A stretch of DNA of 64,000 nt from Lentibacillus jeotgali (GCF_000224785.1 NZ_AGAV01000013.1:1-64000), one strand, 5' to 3'; shown: positions 19,673 through 28,627, counted from the first letter of the stretch. Notes: generated by a model from the sequence alone, not told the origin. Program-made: numbers and translations.

Positions 19673-20380
19673 ATGTCTGAAGAAATAAATGTTTTTATAG
19701 CATTTGGAGCGGGCTTCCTGTCATTTATCTCTCCCTGTGTGCTGCCGCTTTACCCGGTGTTTCTTTCTTATATAACAGGGATGAGTGTTAATGAATTAAC
19801 AAATGAGAATAAAATGCTGACAAAACAAAGTTTAATGCATACTGTTTTTTTCCTTGTCGGCTTTTCGCTCGTTTTTATTATGCTTGGTTTCGGATCTTCA
19901 TTTGTTGCCGGATTCCTGGAGTCAAATAGGGATATTATCAGGCAAATCGGGGCCATTTTGATTGTATTTTTCGGGCTTGTGATTGTCGGTGTATTTAACT
20001 TTGAATTTCTTATGAAAGACCGAAAAATTACCTTTAAAAACCGTCCGGCAGGGTTTTTCGGATCTTTTGTTATCGGTTTGGCATTCTCACTGGGCTGGAC
20101 TCCATGTATGGGGCCTATCCTTGTTATCGTTATTTCTCTGGCAGCAACCAATCCCGATCTTGGAATGGTGATGATGATCAGTTATATATTGGGCTTTTCG
20201 ATTCCGTTCCTAGTATTATCCTTTTTTATCGGGAAACTGTCGTGGATCAAGCGTAACAGTTCAAAGATTGTCAAAATTGGCGGCTATATCATGATTTTTA
20301 TGGGAATTGCCTTGTACTTTGATTGGATGACTGACTTAACAGCGTTTCTCGCAGGCTTATTCGGGTTTTCCGGATTTTAA
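19673..20380 (+). CDS. ccdA: Cytochrome c biogenesis protein CcdA
   Basis: Six-helix membrane thiol transporter of the DsbD/CcdA family that passes electrons across the membrane to reduce apocytochrome c and to serve spore-coat thiol proteins. The two redox cysteines sit in SPCVLPLYP and GWTPCMGP, both on predicted membrane segments. The 235 residues match the usual length. GGAGGA precedes the ATG; TGGTAAAAT at about 19636 could be an extended -10. Its electron acceptor may be the thioredoxin-like YneN further on. Confidence 0.95.
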   Translation: MSEEINVFIAFGAGFLSFISPCVLPLYPVFLSYITGMSVNELTNENKMLTKQSLMHTVFFLVGFSLVFIMLGFGSSFVAGFLESNRDIIRQIGAILIVFFGLVIVGVFNFEFLMKDRKITFKNRPAGFFGSFVIGLAFSLGWTPCMGPILVIVISLAATNPDLGMVMMISYILGFSIPFLVLSFFIGKLSWIKRNSSKIVKIGGYIMIFMGIALYFDWMTDLTAFLAGLFGFSGF

Positions 20381-20476
20381 CGTGTTGGACAAACTGGATT
20401 TTTAACTTGGTTTGTAATAAACTGAATGGAGTGGAGATTTTTTGGACAATAGACATGAAAAGGGGCATCGGCTGAT

Positions 20477-20902
20477 ATGTATAAACCTAATGATCTCATT
20501 TTTCGGACGACAACATCTTTAATTGCGTTTATTCTGCTGGGCTTCTCGATTTATTTGTTACTTGCCGGTCATAATTCGCCAGGCGGAGGGTTCGTTGGTG
20601 GTTTAATGACATCCTCTGCTATCGTTTTGATGTATATGGCATATGGTGCTGGCGTACTTGAAAAAATTTTGCCGATTAACTATCGTATGCTGATTCCTAT
20701 CGGGTTGATTCTTGCTGTAGGAACCGGGGTAGGTTCTTTCTTATTCGGACAGCCGTTTTTGTCACATACATATGATTATTTCCATTTCCCGATTTTTGGT
20801 GAACTTGAACTGGCTACTGCTATGTTATTTGATTTTGGTGTTTACTTTACCGTTCTCGGTGTCACTGTCACCATCATTTTAACCATTGCAGAGGATCAAT
20901 AA
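20477..20902 (+). CDS. MnhB/MrpB-like Na+/H+ antiporter subunit B, orphan
   Basis: A 141-residue membrane protein with about four helices and the MrpB signature LLAGHNSPGGGFVGGLM, followed by the QPFLSHTYDYFHFPIFGELEL segment and a final helix. Subunit B normally works inside the Mrp complex encoded by mrpA-G, but none of the other subunits is nearby. The gene sits between ccdA and ccdC, where B. subtilis has the CheY-like yneI. AAGGGG lies 12 bases before the ATG, a rather long spacing. It may assist an Mrp complex encoded elsewhere, or be a leftover from a lost operon. Confidence 0.88.
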   Translation: MYKPNDLIFRTTTSLIAFILLGFSIYLLLAGHNSPGGGFVGGLMTSSAIVLMYMAYGAGVLEKILPINYRMLIPIGLILAVGTGVGSFLFGQPFLSHTYDYFHFPIFGELELATAMLFDFGVYFTVLGVTVTIILTIAEDQ

Positions 20903-20968
20903 TAGTCAATCCGGTTATGGGAATGATTTTTTTACCGATTAATTAGGCATGGGGAAGAGTGATTGCTA

Positions 20969-21433
20969 ATGTTTTGGCTGACAGCGAGTACCATAATTGC
21001 GGCTATTATGGCTATTACTATGATATTTATTCGCTTAAAGGCATCCAGGAAACCGGCATCCGTCAAAAAAATAATTTTGCCCCCATTATTTATGAGTACA
21101 GGCGCACTTATGTTTTTATTTCCAGTTTTTCGGGTGAATGTGCTCCAGGTTTTCGAGGCGATTTTTGTCGGTATCATTTTCTCCTTTTTTTTAATTAAAA
21201 CGTCCAATTTTGAAATAAAAGGCAGATATATATATTTAATTCCGTCAAAATCATTTGTTTTTATTTTGTTCGGTTTATTATTGTTCAGGATAATCATTAA
21301 ACTAGCGATCGGATCAACGATTTCGTTTGGGGAAACAAGCGGCATGTTTTTCCTTCTTGCGTTTGGTATGATCATCTCCTGGCGTCTGGCAATGCTTTTC
21401 AAGTTTAAACGGCTGGAAAAAGAACTTAAATAA
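20969..21433 (+). CDS. ccdC: CcdC family membrane protein
   Basis: Corresponds to B. subtilis YneJ/CcdC (DUF1453), linked to cytochrome c biogenesis by position, though not essential for it there. About 155 residues with four to five membrane helices (e.g. LTASTIIAAIMAITMIFI, SFVFILFGLLLFRIIIKLAI). I chose the ATG at 20969, nine bases after GGGGAAGAG; a TTG two codons upstream is too near that site. Ends at a bidirectional terminator shared with yneK. Confidence 0.88.
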   Translation: MFWLTASTIIAAIMAITMIFIRLKASRKPASVKKIILPPLFMSTGALMFLFPVFRVNVLQVFEAIFVGIIFSFFLIKTSNFEIKGRYIYLIPSKSFVFILFGLLLFRIIIKLAIGSTISFGETSGMFFLLAFGMIISWRLAMLFKFKRLEKELK

Positions 21434-21444
21434 CAGATAAATTA

Positions 21445-21487
21445 AAAAAGGCAGCTGACCCTTACAATTGGGTCAGCTGCCCTTTTT
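21445..21487. terminator. Bidirectional terminator between ccdC and yneK
   Basis: AAAAAGGCAGCTGACCC (21445-21461) pairs with GGGTCAGCTGCC plus CTTTTT (21470-21487). The A and T runs on either side allow use by both converging genes. Confidence 0.9.
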
Positions 21488-21531
21488 AATAATGTATCCG
21501 GCTGTTCTTTCATCGGATTCAAAACTGTTCC

Positions 21532-22008
21532 TTATCCTTTTTGATAACGTGATTTCCAATTTTTAGCATAGCCGCTTCGGGACAGTTCAAATAAGTGTTT
21601 ATAAGGTGCTACATCAATATCCTTCTCTTTTAATTTTTTCTTTAAGAATTTATGATCCCGTTTTGGTGTTGCTAAGATATATCCTTCGATCAGGACCTCC
21701 CGGGTTATCATGTCACATTTCTTCGTTAAAGCAACTTCACCGATTCTACCGACTATCTTGTGCCTCGCTACATCTCTGAATAATTCGGGGACGGGTGCAA
21801 CCAATTCTTCCAGCAATTGTTTTTCATTTTTGTGCCACATATGTCTCGTTTGATCGACATAATACGTTTCCCACTCCATGTTTGAATGACCGTCTTCTTT
21901 CGGCAATTGTTTCAGGAATTTACGGAACATAAAAAATCCGCCGATCCCCATGAGACTTAACATCAAAAAACCCCATAAAACGATTAACATATCGTCAATT
22001 ATTGACAT
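21532..22008 (-). CDS. yneK: YneK, DUF2621 family membrane-anchored protein
   Basis: A 158-residue protein with one N-terminal membrane helix (DMLIVLWGFLMLSLMGIGGFF) and a mixed cytoplasmic domain with two cysteine-free conserved blocks (EETYYVDQT-like region and VGRIGEVALTKKCD). This is the YneK family found after ccdC in Bacillus. Function unknown. A GGTGGT-type site lies just before the ATG. It points against its neighbours, as in B. subtilis. Confidence 0.85.
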   Translation of the reverse strand: MSIIDDMLIVLWGFLMLSLMGIGGFFMFRKFLKQLPKEDGHSNMEWETYYVDQTRHMWHKNEKQLLEELVAPVPELFRDVARHKIVGRIGEVALTKKCDMITREVLIEGYILATPKRDHKFLKKKLKEKDIDVAPYKHLFELSRSGYAKNWKSRYQKG

Positions 22009-22135
22009 ATTACCACCTGTTTTGTTCTTAATAGTAAAGATCTTAGTAATTTTTTCCTTTAATTTTTCATTTCAATAGGCTATTATAGTATCATATGACG
22101 CCTTATATTTGTAATCATGATTTGTTGGTGAATTT

Positions 22136-22164
22136 TTTACAGTACCCATAAATTGTATTATAAT
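22136..22164 (+). promoter_or_regulatory. Sigma-A promoter upstream of the PAS kinase
   Basis: TTTACA (22136-22141), 17-base spacer, perfect TATAAT (22159-22164). It lies 116 bases before the ATG at 22280. A further inverted repeat GTCATAT (22231-22237)/ATATGAC (22257-22263) lies just before that start and could bind a regulator. Confidence 0.55.
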
Positions 22165-22368
22165 CTAACACAATTACCATCTTTACAAGTTACCATATTA
22201 CAAATATAGTAGCATATTTTCGTTTAATTTGTCATATGAATTACTGATTGAAGAATATATGACTTAAGGAGGGAAGAGGATGAACAGTAACTATGGCAAA
22301 AAATCCACAGAGATCAATAAGAATGAACAACTATCCACAACCCCCCTCAACCTCAAGAATTTTATAAT

Positions 22369-23397
22369 ATGGCTTCGCTACCCTCCTCAATCCTTAAATG
22401 GATAGACCAGAATATGAGCGGATTCGTTACTTTATGGGATAAAAACGGCAGAATTATTTATATATCGAAAGCTGTCGAACAGTTACTGGGCTATAAGGTT
22501 TCAGAGCTTCTCGGCGCCAAGTGGCATGAATTGATCCCTTCAAGTGACGCTTCCTATATAAAGGGTCACTTTGATACGACTGAAAATGTCAAACAGGTTT
22601 TTAATATTAACGTACCAAATATATACAGCAAAAATATATGGACGGAAAATCTGGTGACAACAATTCAGGATGAACATGGCAATCATTATTATATTTCCTG
22701 CACCAAAGATATCACAGACAAAAAGGAAGCTGAAGAAATGATGATCCGATCCGAAAAAATGTCAGTTGCAGGACAGCTGGCGGCGGGAATTGCGCATGAA
22801 ATCCGTAACCCGCTGACGTCCTTGAAGGGTTTTCTGCAGCTGCTGCAAGCCGGTGTCAAGAGGGAAGATGCGTATCATCATATTATGGTTGATGAGATTG
22901 AGAAGATGGAGAACATCACCTCGGAGCTGTTGTTCATTTCAAAGCCGATGACCAATCATAAAGAAATGGAAAATTTACTCGAAATGGTTGAAGATGTCGT
23001 CACTCTTTTAGAACCACAGGCAAGATTAAAAAACATTGAAATTCAAATGAAAGAAATATCAAGCCAAAATGTTAAGTGTGACCGTTCTCAAATTAAACAA
23101 GTCTTTATTAACATATTGAAAAATGCGATTGAGGCAATGGACGACCCCGGCTGCATTAAGATCAGTAGCTATCCGCATAAAAAGGGAGTTTTGACTGACA
23201 TTATTGACGAAGGTCCGGGTATACCTGAGGAAATCATACATAAGTTGGGTGAGCCGTTTTTTACTACAAAACAAAATGGAACCGGTCTTGGACTGATGAT
23301 TACAAGACAAATTCTTGAGCGTCACGGGGGGGAACTTGAAATCCTGCAAAATGAGGAAATCGGAAGTACGTTCAGAGTTATCTTACCAGTTTCATAA
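22369..23397 (+). CDS. PAS-domain sporulation-type sensor histidine kinase, 5' end probably frameshifted
   Basis: Cytoplasmic sensor kinase of the Bacillus sporulation group: a PAS domain (about residues 10-115), then HisKA with the phospho-acceptor in GIAHEIRNPLTSLKGFLQLL, an N box NILKNAIEAM and ATP-lid motifs DEGPGIPEE and GTGLGLMITRQ. It probably feeds the Spo0F phosphorelay. The ATG at 22369 has no ribosome site. The ATG at 22280 has a strong AAGGAGGG but is in another frame; the kinase frame is open upstream to 22327, and the two frames meet at a C6 tract (22341-22346). One more C would give a 372-residue protein, so either a sequencing error, a mutation or slippage is likely. Confidence 0.85.
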   Translation: MASLPSSILKWIDQNMSGFVTLWDKNGRIIYISKAVEQLLGYKVSELLGAKWHELIPSSDASYIKGHFDTTENVKQVFNINVPNIYSKNIWTENLVTTIQDEHGNHYYISCTKDITDKKEAEEMMIRSEKMSVAGQLAAGIAHEIRNPLTSLKGFLQLLQAGVKREDAYHHIMVDEIEKMENITSELLFISKPMTNHKEMENLLEMVEDVVTLLEPQARLKNIEIQMKEISSQNVKCDRSQIKQVFINILKNAIEAMDDPGCIKISSYPHKKGVLTDIIDEGPGIPEEIIHKLGEPFFTTKQNGTGLGLMITRQILERHGGELEILQNEEIGSTFRVILPVS

Positions 23398-23430
23398 TAT
23401 AAATATTCGTACGTTTGCAGTCATAAAAGT

Positions 23431-23516
23431 ATAAGTTTTGCTTATCACTTTTAATAACTTATTAATATATATCAACTGTGATGAAACGATTGTTTTATAG
23501 AACCATTTCATATAAT
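23431..23516 (+). promoter_or_regulatory. CcpC-type box and -10 element upstream of acnA
   Basis: ATAAGTTTTGCTTAT (23431-23445) is a perfect ATAA-N7-TTAT dyad, the site of the citrate-responsive repressor CcpC at the B. subtilis citB promoter. A half-site-like ATAACTTATT follows at about 23453. A TATAAT stands at 23511-23516 with a poor -35 at 17 bases. The distance from dyad to this -10 is longer than in B. subtilis, so the true start may differ. Confidence 0.5.
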
Positions 23517-23537
23517 ATATATTCGTAGATGTTTTTG

Positions 23538-23628
23538 GCAGATAACAAATGATAAATGGGCTTATCTGCATATGTCAAGCTCAGGCTTTGGACATAAGTA
23601 TGCATATGCCGGGTATTGCAAGCGGCAT
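23538..23628 (+). promoter_or_regulatory. Three-hairpin leader of acnA
   Basis: Three consecutive stem-loops: GCAGATAA/TTATCTGC (23538-23545 with 23562-23569); TATGTC plus AAGC pairing with GCTT and GACATA (23571-23596); ATGCCG/CGGCAT (23606-23628). The last ends about 47 bases before the acnA ATG. The coding frame of acnA happens to stay open through the region from 23549 but has no family similarity there. Confidence 0.5.
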
Positions 23629-23674
23629 TTTGGTTTGCCGTTTAACAGAAAGATCAGAGAGGAGTACTGTTTTT

Positions 23675-26392
23675 ATGGGAATTGAAACAAAAAGGCAATT
23701 TGATCTGAATGGCAGGACATACAACTTTTACCAATTACAAGCACTTGAAGATGCCAATTTGGGAAAAATATCCCGTCTGCCTTTTTCAATCCGAGTTCTT
23801 CTTGAATCGCTCGTTCGTCAACAAGACGGGCACGTGATCAAAGATGAACATATTAAAGGGTTGGCTAAATGGGGGACAAATGAAGGAAAAGGGGTGGATG
23901 TCCCTTTTAAACCCTCCCGTGTTATCTTGCAGGATTTCACCGGTGTGCCGGCTGTTGTTGATCTGGCTTCGTTAAGAAAGGCAATGGTTGACATGGGAGG
24001 CGAACCGGATAAGATTAATCCGGAAGTACCCGTAGACCTGGTTATTGACCACTCGGTACAAGTAGATCAGTATGGTACACCTAATGCATTGAAAGCAAAC
24101 ATGGAACTTGAATTTGAACGTAATATGGAACGTTATGAATTTTTGCACTGGGCACAAAAAGCATTTGAAAACTATCGTGCTGTGCCCCCTGCAACAGGTA
24201 TCGTCCATCAGGTAAACCTGGAGTATATCGCAAATGTTGTTCATGGTCTTGAAAATGAAGACGGCACATATGATGCATTTCCGGATACGCTGTTCGGAAC
24301 TGACTCACATACAACAATGATCAACGGTCTGGGTGTCCTTGGCTGGGGTGTCGGCGGAATCGAAGCAGAAGCAGGTATGCTTGGCCAGCCATCATATTTC
24401 CCTTCACCGGAAGTCATTGGTGTTAAATTTACCGGCAGCTTCCCGCAAGGAACGACAGCAACTGACCTGGCATTAAAAGTGACCCAGGTTCTCCGTGAGA
24501 AAAATGTTGTCGGAAAGTTTGTCGAGTATTTTGGACCAGGGTTAAAAGATATGCCGCTTGCTGACCGTGCAACTATTTCCAATATGGCACCTGAATATGG
24601 CGCAACATGCGGCTTCTTCCCTGTTGATGATGAGGCTTTAAGCTATCTTCACTTAACCGGCCGCAGTGAAGAGCAAATTGAACTGGTCGAAAAATATTGT
24701 AAAGAAAACAATCTCTGGTATTCAGCTGATCAGGAAGATCCTGAGTATACCGAAGTTGTTGAAATCAACTTATCAGAGCTTGAACCAAATCTATCCGGAC
24801 CAAAACGTCCGCAAGATTTGATCGCGCTGTCTGATATGAAGAAAGAATTCAATAAAGCTATTACAGCACCATCCGGAAATCAGGGCTTTGGCATGGATAA
24901 ATCAGAGTTTGACAAAGTGGCAACAGTGCAGCATCCGAATGATGAAACGTCGGTTATGAAGACAGGTGCGCTTGCCATTGCTGCGATTACATCCTGTACC
25001 AACACATCCAATCCATATGTCATGCTGGGGGCTGGACTGCTTGCTAAAAAAGCGGTTGAAAAAGGCATGAAAGTTCCTGAATATGTTAAAACATCACTGG
25101 CTCCAGGATCTAAAGTTGTTACACGTTATCTTGATGATTCAGGATTGCAGGAATATCTGAATCAGCTTGGCTTTAACCTTGTCGGCTATGGTTGTACGAC
25201 ATGTATCGGAAACTCCGGACCGCTTCGCCCGGAAATTGAAAAAGCAATTGAAGAAAGTGATTTAACGGTTTCGTCTGTATTATCAGGTAACCGTAACTTT
25301 GAAGGGCGTATTCATCCGTTAGTCAAAGCTAATTATCTGGCATCACCGCCATTGGTTGTTGCCTATGCACTAGCAGGAACGGTTGATATTGACTTGACAC
25401 AGGATCAGCTTGGTACTGACGCAGACGGCGAGCCTATCTATTTACAGGATATCTGGCCATCGATGGAAGACATTAAAGATGCTGTTCAGTCTGTCGTTAA
25501 GCCGGAGATTTTTCGTAAAGAATATGAGCGCGTATTTGATTCCAACGAAAAATGGAACGAGATTCAAACAACTGATGAACCATTATTCAAATGGGACAGT
25601 GAATCAACATACATTCAAAATCCGCCATTTTTCGAGGGACTTTCAAAACAAGCAGGTTCCGTGAAGCCGTTAAATAATCTCCGTATGATTGGTAAATTCG
25701 GCGACTCGGTAACAACCGACCACATTTCACCGGCAGGGGCAATCGCAAAAGATATGCCAGCAGGACAGTATCTTCAGGAGAAAGGTGTATCACCAAGAAA
25801 CTTTAACTCATACGGATCCCGCCGCGGTAACCATGAAGTTATGATGCGCGGTACGTTTGCCAATATCCGTATCCGCAATCTCCTGGCTCAGGGTAAAGAA
25901 GGCGGCTATACCACATACTGGCCGACTGGCGAAGTTATGCCATTTTATGATGCTGCCATGAAATATCAGGAGAATGGCATCGGATTGGTCGTTGTCGGCG
26001 GTAAAGATTACGGAATGGGCTCTTCCCGTGACTGGGCTGCCAAAGGTACGAATCTGTTGGGTATCAAGACAGTTATTGCCGAAAGCTTTGAACGCATTCA
26101 CCGTTCGAACTTGGTCATGATGGGTGTTTTGCCATTACAGTTCGAAAAAGGTGACAGTGCTGATAAGCTTGGACTGACTGGCAAGGAAACATTCAACGTG
26201 GAAATTGACGAGAATGTAAAACCGCATGACCGTGTTAAAGTCACAGCTGTTGATGAGGATGGCAAGTCAACCGAATTTAATGTCATCGCCCGATTTGATA
26301 GCGATGTTGAAGTTGACTACTATCGTCACGGCGGCATCCTTCAAATGGTGCTTCGAAATAAACTGAATACCACAAGCAGCGTTACGCAATAG
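23675..26392 (+). CDS. acnA: Aconitate hydratase AcnA (citB type)
   Basis: [4Fe-4S] enzyme of the citric acid cycle converting citrate to isocitrate; in B. subtilis it also binds iron-responsive RNA elements. From the ATG at 23675 it has 905 residues, a normal length. The cluster cysteines are in [10 protein letters not shown] and [14 protein letters not shown]; the [22 protein letters not shown] block and the C-terminal swivel motif [13 protein letters not shown] are present. GAGAGGAG lies before this ATG. A 42-codon in-frame extension upstream was rejected. Confidence 0.97.
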   Translation: MGIETKRQFDLNGRTYNFYQLQALEDANLGKISRLPFSIRVLLESLVRQQDGHVIKDEHIKGLAKWGTNEGKGVDVPFKPSRVILQDFTGVPAVVDLASLRKAMVDMGGEPDKINPEVPVDLVIDHSVQVDQYGTPNALKANMELEFERNMERYEFLHWAQKAFENYRAVPPATGIVHQVNLEYIANVVHGLENEDGTYDAFPDTLFGTDSHTTMINGLGVLGWGVGGIEAEAGMLGQPSYFPSPEVIGVKFTGSFPQGTTATDLALKVTQVLREKNVVGKFVEYFGPGLKDMPLADRATISNMAPEYGATCGFFPVDDEALSYLHLTGRSEEQIELVEKYCKENNLWYSADQEDPEYTEVVEINLSELEPNLSGPKRPQDLIALSDMKKEFNKAITAPSGNQGFGMDKSEFDKVATVQHPNDETSVMKTGALAIAAITSCTNTSNPYVMLGAGLLAKKAVEKGMKVPEYVKTSLAPGSKVVTRYLDDSGLQEYLNQLGFNLVGYGCTTCIGNSGPLRPEIEKAIEESDLTVSSVLSGNRNFEGRIHPLVKANYLASPPLVVAYALAGTVDIDLTQDQLGTDADGEPIYLQDIWPSMEDIKDAVQSVVKPEIFRKEYERVFDSNEKWNEIQTTDEPLFKWDSESTYIQNPPFFEGLSKQAGSVKPLNNLRMIGKFGDSVTTDHISPAGAIAKDMPAGQYLQEKGVSPRNFNSYGSRRGNHEVMMRGTFANIRIRNLLAQGKEGGYTTYWPTGEVMPFYDAAMKYQENGIGLVVVGGKDYGMGSSRDWAAKGTNLLGIKTVIAESFERIHRSNLVMMGVLPLQFEKGDSADKLGLTGKETFNVEIDENVKPHDRVKVTAVDEDGKSTEFNVIARFDSDVEVDYYRHGGILQMVLRNKLNTTSSVTQ

Positions 26393-26406
26393 GTTATGTA
26401 ACAGGA

Positions 26407-26442
26407 ACCAATACATCGGATTGTCCGGTGTATTGGTTTTTT
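26407..26442 (+). terminator. Terminator of acnA
   Basis: ACCAATACATCGG pairs with CCGGTGTATTGGT around a short loop, followed by T residues. Confidence 0.88.
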
Positions 26443-26553
26443 ACGCTGTGGGGGAAATTTTGAACAACCTTTGACAATTATCTCTTTAGCTTTACATATT
26501 GATGAAATATCTATACGATTTAATTATAAATGTCACAAAGTAAGGTGAATCAG

Positions 26554-27135
26554 ATGATCAAACGAATACTGGGAATAGGATTACTTGTATTCTTGATTGG
26601 TATGACGGTTGTCAGCCTGCTAGACATAGGAGAAGAGCAGGCTACAAACGTAAACCCGGAGGAAGGTAACCAGAAAGGTGCCGGAATTGTACCACCAGGT
26701 GAAACGGGGATTGAAACCGGTCATTACGCACCGGATTTTAAGGTAGAAACACTTTCGGGTGAAACATTCCAATTGTCCGATTTACGCGGACAAAAGGTCA
26801 TATTGAATTTTTGGGCGTCCTGGTGCGGTCCATGTAAAGAGGAAATGCCTGAAATGCAAAAGTTTCATGAGGAATATGGCGATCAGATTAAGGTAGTTGC
26901 CGTTAATTTAACCGGCAGTGATTCAGGCATAAAAACTGTCCGGGAATATGTTGAAAAGAACGGGTATACATACCCCATACCTTTGGATAAAAATTCAGAG
27001 ATCCAAGATGAGTATTCCATTTATAATGTTCCAACCACGTATTTCATTGGTACGGATGGAAAAGTCCAACAGCCGCCAAAGCTTGGCCCGATGGATTATG
27101 ATTATATGGTGGAAATGATGAACAAGTTAACGTAA
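26554..27135 (+). CDS. yneN: Membrane-anchored thiol-disulfide oxidoreductase YneN (ResA/StoA type)
   Basis: Thioredoxin-fold protein of the ResA/TlpA group, 193 residues. One N-terminal helix (ILGIGLLVFLIGMTVVSLL) anchors it on the outer face, a polar linker follows, and the redox centre is WASWCGPCKEEMP at about 90, with the cis-proline in YNVPTTYFIG. The ATG at 26554 follows AAGGTGA; the ATG at 26530 has no site. It stands after acnA, as in B. subtilis, and is a natural partner for CcdA in this window. Confidence 0.9.
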   Translation: MIKRILGIGLLVFLIGMTVVSLLDIGEEQATNVNPEEGNQKGAGIVPPGETGIETGHYAPDFKVETLSGETFQLSDLRGQKVILNFWASWCGPCKEEMPEMQKFHEEYGDQIKVVAVNLTGSDSGIKTVREYVEKNGYTYPIPLDKNSEIQDEYSIYNVPTTYFIGTDGKVQQPPKLGPMDYDYMVEMMNKLT

Positions 27136-27217
27136 TCTATGTTATATCCGCCAATATTTGGCAAATATGTGATAAATTTTCAAAGAAATGGTAATACTAC
27201 TTCTAAAAGAGGAGTTG

Positions 27218-27370
27218 ATGACCATTTCTTTAAAGAAGAGACTCTCATTTGATGAACTTGTCAAAGAAAATCGCAGACAAATTTTACAGGATGAGTCGTT
27301 TTTGGAAAAGTTCGAACAAAATATGGAAAAGAAAATGCAGAAGTCTTTAAACGAGAAGCGTGCTGAGTAA
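27218..27370 (+). CDS. FbpB-like small basic protein
   Basis: A 50-residue protein, MTISLKKRLSFDELVKENRR then helical and charged to the end. The KKRLSFDELVKENRRQIL motif matches the Fur-regulated basic protein B family, of which B. subtilis FbpB acts with the small RNA FsrA in iron sparing. AGAGGAG precedes the ATG at 27218; a TTG/ATG further up at 27188 lacks a site. No clear Fur box is visible. It occupies the place held by the spore protein gene sspN in B. subtilis, to which it is not similar. It ends at a strong terminator. Confidence 0.7.
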   Translation: MTISLKKRLSFDELVKENRRQILQDESFLEKFEQNMEKKMQKSLNEKRAE

Positions 27371-27372
27371 AC

Positions 27373-27407
27373 AATCCTGTCCGTCCCAACCTGGACAGGA
27401 TTTTTTT
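27373..27407 (+). terminator. Terminator of the FbpB-like gene
   Basis: AATCCTGTCC pairs with GGACAGGATT around a 10-base loop, followed by T residues. Confidence 0.9.
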
Positions 27408-27578
27408 GTGCAGTTAGTACATTTAAGGATTGCGGTAAACCATGTTGCTTGATTTGGTTTGTTGCGGTGTTTGTCAATCGCGGGTTTAAGAACTTTTGCA
27501 TATTATCATGATTTCAGCAAAAAATTTAGTTAGAGACACCCGTTGAGGGTGACATCAATTTTGAAAAGGAGACCAAAT

Positions 27579-27797
27579 ATGACTGATAAATACAAACCTA
27601 AACCGGATGATCGCAGTGATAATGTCGAGAAACTGCAAAATATGGTTCAGGATACGATCCAAAATATAGAAGAGGCACATGATACCATGAAACACTCTTC
27701 TGGTGAAGAAAAAGAAGAAATAAAGGATAAGAATAAGCGCCGTGAGCAAGCCATTGAAGGTATGCGGCAGGAAATTAAAGATGAAGCAAAACGATAG
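27579..27797 (+). CDS. tlp: Small acid-soluble spore protein Tlp
   Basis: Thioredoxin-like spore protein of 72 residues, made in the forespore under sigma-G in B. subtilis. The sequence is highly charged and cysteine-free; the KPKPDDRSDNVEKLQNMVQ start and NIEEAHDTM block are diagnostic. The ATG at 27579 has AAAAGGAGA upstream; the frame extends 12 codons further without a site. It keeps its place between yneN and yneP. Confidence 0.93.
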   Translation: MTDKYKPKPDDRSDNVEKLQNMVQDTIQNIEEAHDTMKHSSGEEKEEIKDKNKRREQAIEGMRQEIKDEAKR

Positions 27798-27800
27798 CCT

Positions 27801-27845
27801 GAAACCTCAAACCATGTATCAAATGGTTTGAGGTTTCCCCTTTAA
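27801..27845 (+). terminator. Hairpin terminator after tlp
   Basis: Perfect 14-bp stem GAAACCTCAAACCA/TGGTTTGAGGTTTC (27801-27814 with 27824-27837). The T tract is poor (CCCCTTT), so termination may be incomplete. Confidence 0.65.
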
Positions 27846-27902
27846 GACTTAAAAGTATGATAAAATATTCTACATACTAACTTTATACAGGGGGAAGACA
27901 GA

Positions 27903-28328
27903 TTGCACAAAACACATACACCAATTGAAGTAAGATATCAGGAAACAGATCAGATGGGCGTTGTTTATCATGCTAATTATCTCGTCTGGTTTGAAATTGG
28001 CCGAACAAAATACATTGAAAGTCTTGGTCTTATATATACTGATATGGAGAAAAACAATATTGTCTCGCCGGTTGTTGATGCCCAAATAAGCTTTAAAAAT
28101 CCTGTCCATTACGGTGAGAAAGCAATCGTTGAAACGTGGATTGACGAATATGACGGCCTCAGGACAGTTTATGCTTATAAGATCATAAAGGAAAACGGGG
28201 AATTAGCGGTAAGCGGCACGACAAAACACGTGATTGTCAACAAGGACTCGTTCCGGCCGTTATCATTGCGTAAAGCCTTTCCCGAATGGCATCAGATTTA
28301 CTTAAAGCAAGTGAACGGGGAATCCTGA
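27903..28328 (+). CDS. yneP: YneP, 4-hydroxybenzoyl-CoA thioesterase family
   Basis: Hot-dog-fold acyl-CoA thioesterase of 141 residues. The catalytic region DQMGVVYHANYLVWFE (about 15-30) is characteristic of the 4HBT/YbgC group. The TTG start has GGGGGAAGACAGA before it. The stop TGA overlaps the ATG of yneQ by one base, so the two are translationally coupled. The substrate is unknown; a housekeeping acyl-CoA role is likely. Confidence 0.88.
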   Translation: MHKTHTPIEVRYQETDQMGVVYHANYLVWFEIGRTKYIESLGLIYTDMEKNNIVSPVVDAQISFKNPVHYGEKAIVETWIDEYDGLRTVYAYKIIKENGELAVSGTTKHVIVNKDSFRPLSLRKAFPEWHQIYLKQVNGES

Positions 28329-28627
28329 TGGCGTTTGGAATTGATCGGAACGAGTTAATTAAGTGGAAAGCCGATGTCGAACACGGCCATATCAGTTTTT
28401 TAACACACTATTGGATTGATGACCGCTTTCCAGGATGTGACACCGTTACAAAAGTAGGATGCAGTGATTTGAAGAAACTATCCGCCTGGGGAGAGCACCA
28501 CAATTTAGACCCAGCATGGATTCATATGGATAGGGTTCATCCGCATTTTGATCTGTTCGGGGAAAGGCAGGCAAGCATTCTAAGAAAAGAAAGGCAGTGG
28601 GAACAAATAAACAGGTTCGGATTATAA
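28328..28627 (+). CDS. yneQ: YneQ, conserved protein of unknown function
   Basis: A 99-residue protein with many histidines and tryptophans (HISFLTHYWIDDRFPGC, WIHMDRVHPHFDLFGERQ). It matches the B. subtilis yneQ position after yneP and overlaps it by one base. No known domain is recognised; the HxH and WIH residues might bind a metal, but this is speculation. The ATG at 28328 is preferred over one 14 codons upstream because of the coupling overlap. Confidence 0.82.
   Translation: MAFGIDRNELIKWKADVEHGHISFLTHYWIDDRFPGCDTVTKVGCSDLKKLSAWGEHHNLDPAWIHMDRVHPHFDLFGERQASILRKERQWEQINRFGL

Noticed and set aside
23549-23674. 42-codon in-frame N-terminal extension of aconitase
   Set aside because: The predicted residues are unlike any AcnA start, the ATG at 23675 has a clear GAGAGGAG site, and the region forms hairpins as a leader.
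27136-27217. Fur box before the FbpB-like gene
   Set aside because: TGATAAATTTTCA is only a loose match to the 15-bp Fur consensus and lacks symmetry.
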